Assembly: GCA_003456035.1 (NCBI GenBank)
Contig: DMPJ01000233.1
Location: forward strand, 1 to 6,923
Source: Planktothrix sp. UBA8402
GTDB taxonomy: Bacteria; Cyanobacteriota; Cyanobacteriia; Cyanobacteriales; Microcoleaceae
Direction of reading: 5' to 3'
Length of the DNA: 6,923 nt
Shown: piece by piece, positions 5,482-6,923 of the stretch
Numbering within the stretch: position 1 is the first letter of the stretch
How the letters are laid out: every line of letters begins with the position of its first letter
Notes under the pieces: generated by a model
What the model was told of the DNA's origin: nothing
What the model saw: only the letters and a program-made list of their open reading frames with translations
Databases searched by the model: none
Program-made: the position numbers and the translations under genes

Positions 5482-5988
5482 TTACTTAGAAAACTTTATT
5501 AATTCTACCAGTTCAGCCTCAAGAGGACAACGAACTTGATAAAAGTTGGAAAAAGGAGGTAGAATTGGAGTAGGAGCAGTCATAGAGGAGCGAGGGCTTT
5601 TACAAATTCCTCCTACCATTATAAATGATTGATCCTGTTTAATCTTAAATAAAGCTCCAGAGTAACTAACCCGACGCCAAATAATCGGAATTGCTTCAAA
5701 GAATACCTGATCCGATTCTACAGTCATTTTAAATTTATAAGTGCCGATTCCTTTTGAAGTCCCTTGATATAAGTTTTCTAATTTAGGTGTAAATTTATCA
5801 TATTTTCTAAATTGTTGATCTTGATTTTTAATTAAACTCCTTAAAATTGATCTACCTTGGGCTTGCTGACCTCGACGAATTTTATTATCCAAATGAAATA
5901 AACCCAATATAAATATGATTAAAAATATACCAGAAACAGATAAATACATCCATTTTTTGGGAGAATTTAAAAAGGTAAATTTAGACAT
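5482..5988 (-). CDS. Type IV pilin-like (G/H family-like) single-pass membrane protein
   Basis: The ATG at 5988 gives 168 residues; a GTG at 6000 would add four. A GTGG 8 nt upstream of the ATG is only a poor ribosome binding site. A hydrophobic helix runs from about 13 to 32 (WMYLSVSGIFLIIFILGLF). The next part (about 37-66) resembles the start of the cyanobacterial pilin-like G/H family: RGQQAQGRSILRSLIKNQDQ followed by a YDKF element and an LGxG-like GIG (80-82). Later features are EAIPI (98-102), SGALF (110-114), and two cysteines, C129 in GGIC and C154 in RCPL, which could form a disulfide outside the cytoplasm. The canonical prepilin cleavage site (G followed by FTLIE) is absent, so it is probably not processed or assembled as a true pilin. 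It is first in a pair with the methyltransferase. The family assignment is tentative and the role unknown. Confidence 0.55.
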   Translation of the reverse strand: MSKFTFLNSPKKWMYLSVSGIFLIIFILGLFHLDNKIRRGQQAQGRSILRSLIKNQDQQFRKYDKFTPKLENLYQGTSKGIGTYKFKMTVESDQVFFEAIPIIWRRVSYSGALFKIKQDQSFIMVGGICKSPRSSMTAPTPILPPFSNFYQVRCPLEAELVELIKFSK

Positions 5989-6014
5989 ATTTTTAACCAC
6001 AGATTAAATATCAG

Positions 6015-6890
6015 ATGAACATTGATCAACTGGAAATTTTACTAGCGGTAGCAGAACAAGGAAGCTTTTCAGAAGCCGCATTGAGTTTAAATATATCTCA
6101 ATCTGCCGTTAGTCGGGCGATCGCGGCTTTAGAAGATGAACTTGGCCTTCCCTTACTACTGCGAGGGCGGTTTGGTGCCCGTCCCACCCTCATAGGAGAA
6201 CGGGTGATGATACAAGCGAGTAAAATCTTAGAACTGCGCGAAAAAATTGATTATGAAGTCAATTTAGAAAAAGGTTTACATCGGGGAAAAATTCGGGTTG
6301 CATCCTTCCGTAGTGCTGCCACCCATATCCTGCCATCAAAAGTTGCCCAATTTCGCAGTCGTTTTCCCGATATAGAAATCACGATTAGCGAAACCGACCC
6401 ATTAGGAATTGAACACAGTTTACGCACGGGTCAAGTAGATATTGGGTTACTTCCTTTACCACGTTCGGAAGAATTTGAAACCTGGGAAATTGCTAGAGAT
6501 GAATATGTAGTTTTACTTCCCACTTCGGCGGGTCAAATTCCCGAAATCCTAAGCTGGGAACAACTCTCGACCTACTCTTTTATTTTATTTAATTATGCCG
6601 AATGTACTTCTGCGGTGCGCGAACATTGGTCAAAATGGGGACAATCGTTAAAAGTCGCCTATCAAATTAAAGAAGATTCAACGATTGTCAGTATGGTAGC
6701 TCAAGGATTAGGAGCAGCCATTTTACCCCGTCTAGCAGCTTTACCAATTCCCCCTCAAGTCCAGGTTAGAGCCTTACCTGTTCCCCTAGAACGAATCATC
6801 GGCGCTGTTATTTGGTCAAATGGCTCCCATGTCCCCGCCGTCTTCGCCTTCCTAGATGTCTTAAGAGCAACAGGAGTATTTTCACCTTAG
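6015..6890 (+). CDS. LysR-family transcriptional regulator
   Basis: This 291-residue protein is within the normal LysR range and starts MNIDQLEILLAVAEQGSFSE, the typical family beginning, so ATG 6015 is well supported although no Shine-Dalgarno site precedes it. The winged helix-turn-helix covers about 1-60, with the recognition part SLNISQSAVSRAIAALEDEL (24-43). A linker helix (about 62-86) joins the periplasmic-binding-protein-like effector domain (about 91-288), with GKIRVASF, VDIGLLPLP (141-149) and GLGAAILPRLAA (231-242) as its usual marks. The co-inducer cannot be told from sequence. It is divergent from the pilin-like gene, a common LysR arrangement in which the regulator controls both directions. 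Siroheme-linked nitrogen or sulfur regulators (NtcB, CysB types) belong to this family, but the methyltransferase nearby is weak evidence for that link. A HIP1 site at 6117-6124 lies in the HTH region. Confidence 0.94.
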   Translation: MNIDQLEILLAVAEQGSFSEAALSLNISQSAVSRAIAALEDELGLPLLLRGRFGARPTLIGERVMIQASKILELREKIDYEVNLEKGLHRGKIRVASFRSAATHILPSKVAQFRSRFPDIEITISETDPLGIEHSLRTGQVDIGLLPLPRSEEFETWEIARDEYVVLLPTSAGQIPEILSWEQLSTYSFILFNYAECTSAVREHWSKWGQSLKVAYQIKEDSTIVSMVAQGLGAAILPRLAALPIPPQVQVRALPVPLERIIGAVIWSNGSHVPAVFAFLDVLRATGVFSP

Positions 6891-6902
6891 AGAAGCCACC
6901 GG

Positions 6903-6923
6903 ATTACGAATTACGAATTACGA
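6903..6923. repeat. Heptanucleotide tandem repeat (ATTACGA x3), cut by window edge
   Basis: Three perfect copies of ATTACGA occur at 6903-6909, 6910-6916 and 6917-6923, starting 13 bp after the LysR stop codon and continuing out of the window. Short tandem heptamers (STRR type) are a known feature of filamentous cyanobacterial intergenic DNA. The full length and copy number cannot be seen. Confidence 0.75.

Overview
The window looks like a stretch of an AT-rich chromosome from a cyanobacterium, probably a filamentous one of the Oscillatoria/Planktothrix/Microcoleus kind. The genus is inference; the phylum rests on several things seen in the sequence. There are six perfect copies of the cyanobacterial HIP1 octamer GCGATCGC (starting at 884, 1962, 2412, 4760, 4967 and 6117). 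There are two Uma2-type genes in tandem, dispersed cyanobacterial-type palindromic repeats, and a heptanucleotide tandem repeat at the right edge. The sensor kinase and the NrdG-like protein also have a characteristically cyanobacterial make-up. All protein names come from reading motifs; no database search was possible.

Layout, left to right. (1) 1-204 is the 3' end of a Uma2-family gene, followed by a complete Uma2 gene of a different subfamily (232-897), whose last codons are supplied by a small GC-rich repeat. (2) 959-1039 is a compound palindromic repeat between converging genes. (3) A block on the minus strand reads, in transcription order, OmpR-family response regulator (3836-3156), sensor histidine kinase (3193-1859, overlapping the regulator) and a small four-helix PepSY-associated membrane protein (1653-1048). 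That membrane protein is an almost exact, gapless tandem duplication of a 96-residue unit. The 205-bp gap before it holds an 11-bp-spaced direct repeat placed exactly like a PHO-box-type activator site, 10 bp from a -10 element. (4) 3837-4075 is a divergent control region. (5) 4076-4699 is an NrdG-like 4Fe-4S/radical-SAM activase gene with no reductase partner in view. (6) Converging on it is a minus-strand pair, a type IV pilin-like protein (5988-5482) followed by uroporphyrinogen-III C-methyltransferase (5463-4723). (7) A LysR-type regulator (6015-6890) is divergent from the pilin-like gene with only 26 bp between the two start codons. (8) 6903-6923 carries three perfect ATTACGA heptamers running off the window.

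How the genes may work together. The most coherent unit is the two-component system plus the duplicated membrane protein. The kinase senses something outside the cytoplasm through a loop of about 135 residues and has no room for a HAMP domain. It should phosphorylate the OmpR-type regulator, and that regulator is a good candidate to act at the direct repeat upstream of the membrane protein. The membrane protein has two histidines per repeat, which by the positive-inside rule fall on opposite sides of the membrane, so a heme-carrying or transmembrane electron-transfer role is a testable idea. The methyltransferase supplies precorrin-2 for siroheme or cobalamin. The neighbouring LysR regulator may control the pilin-like/methyltransferase pair, but nothing in the sequence proves it. 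No tRNA, rRNA, CRISPR array, transposase or phage gene was seen.
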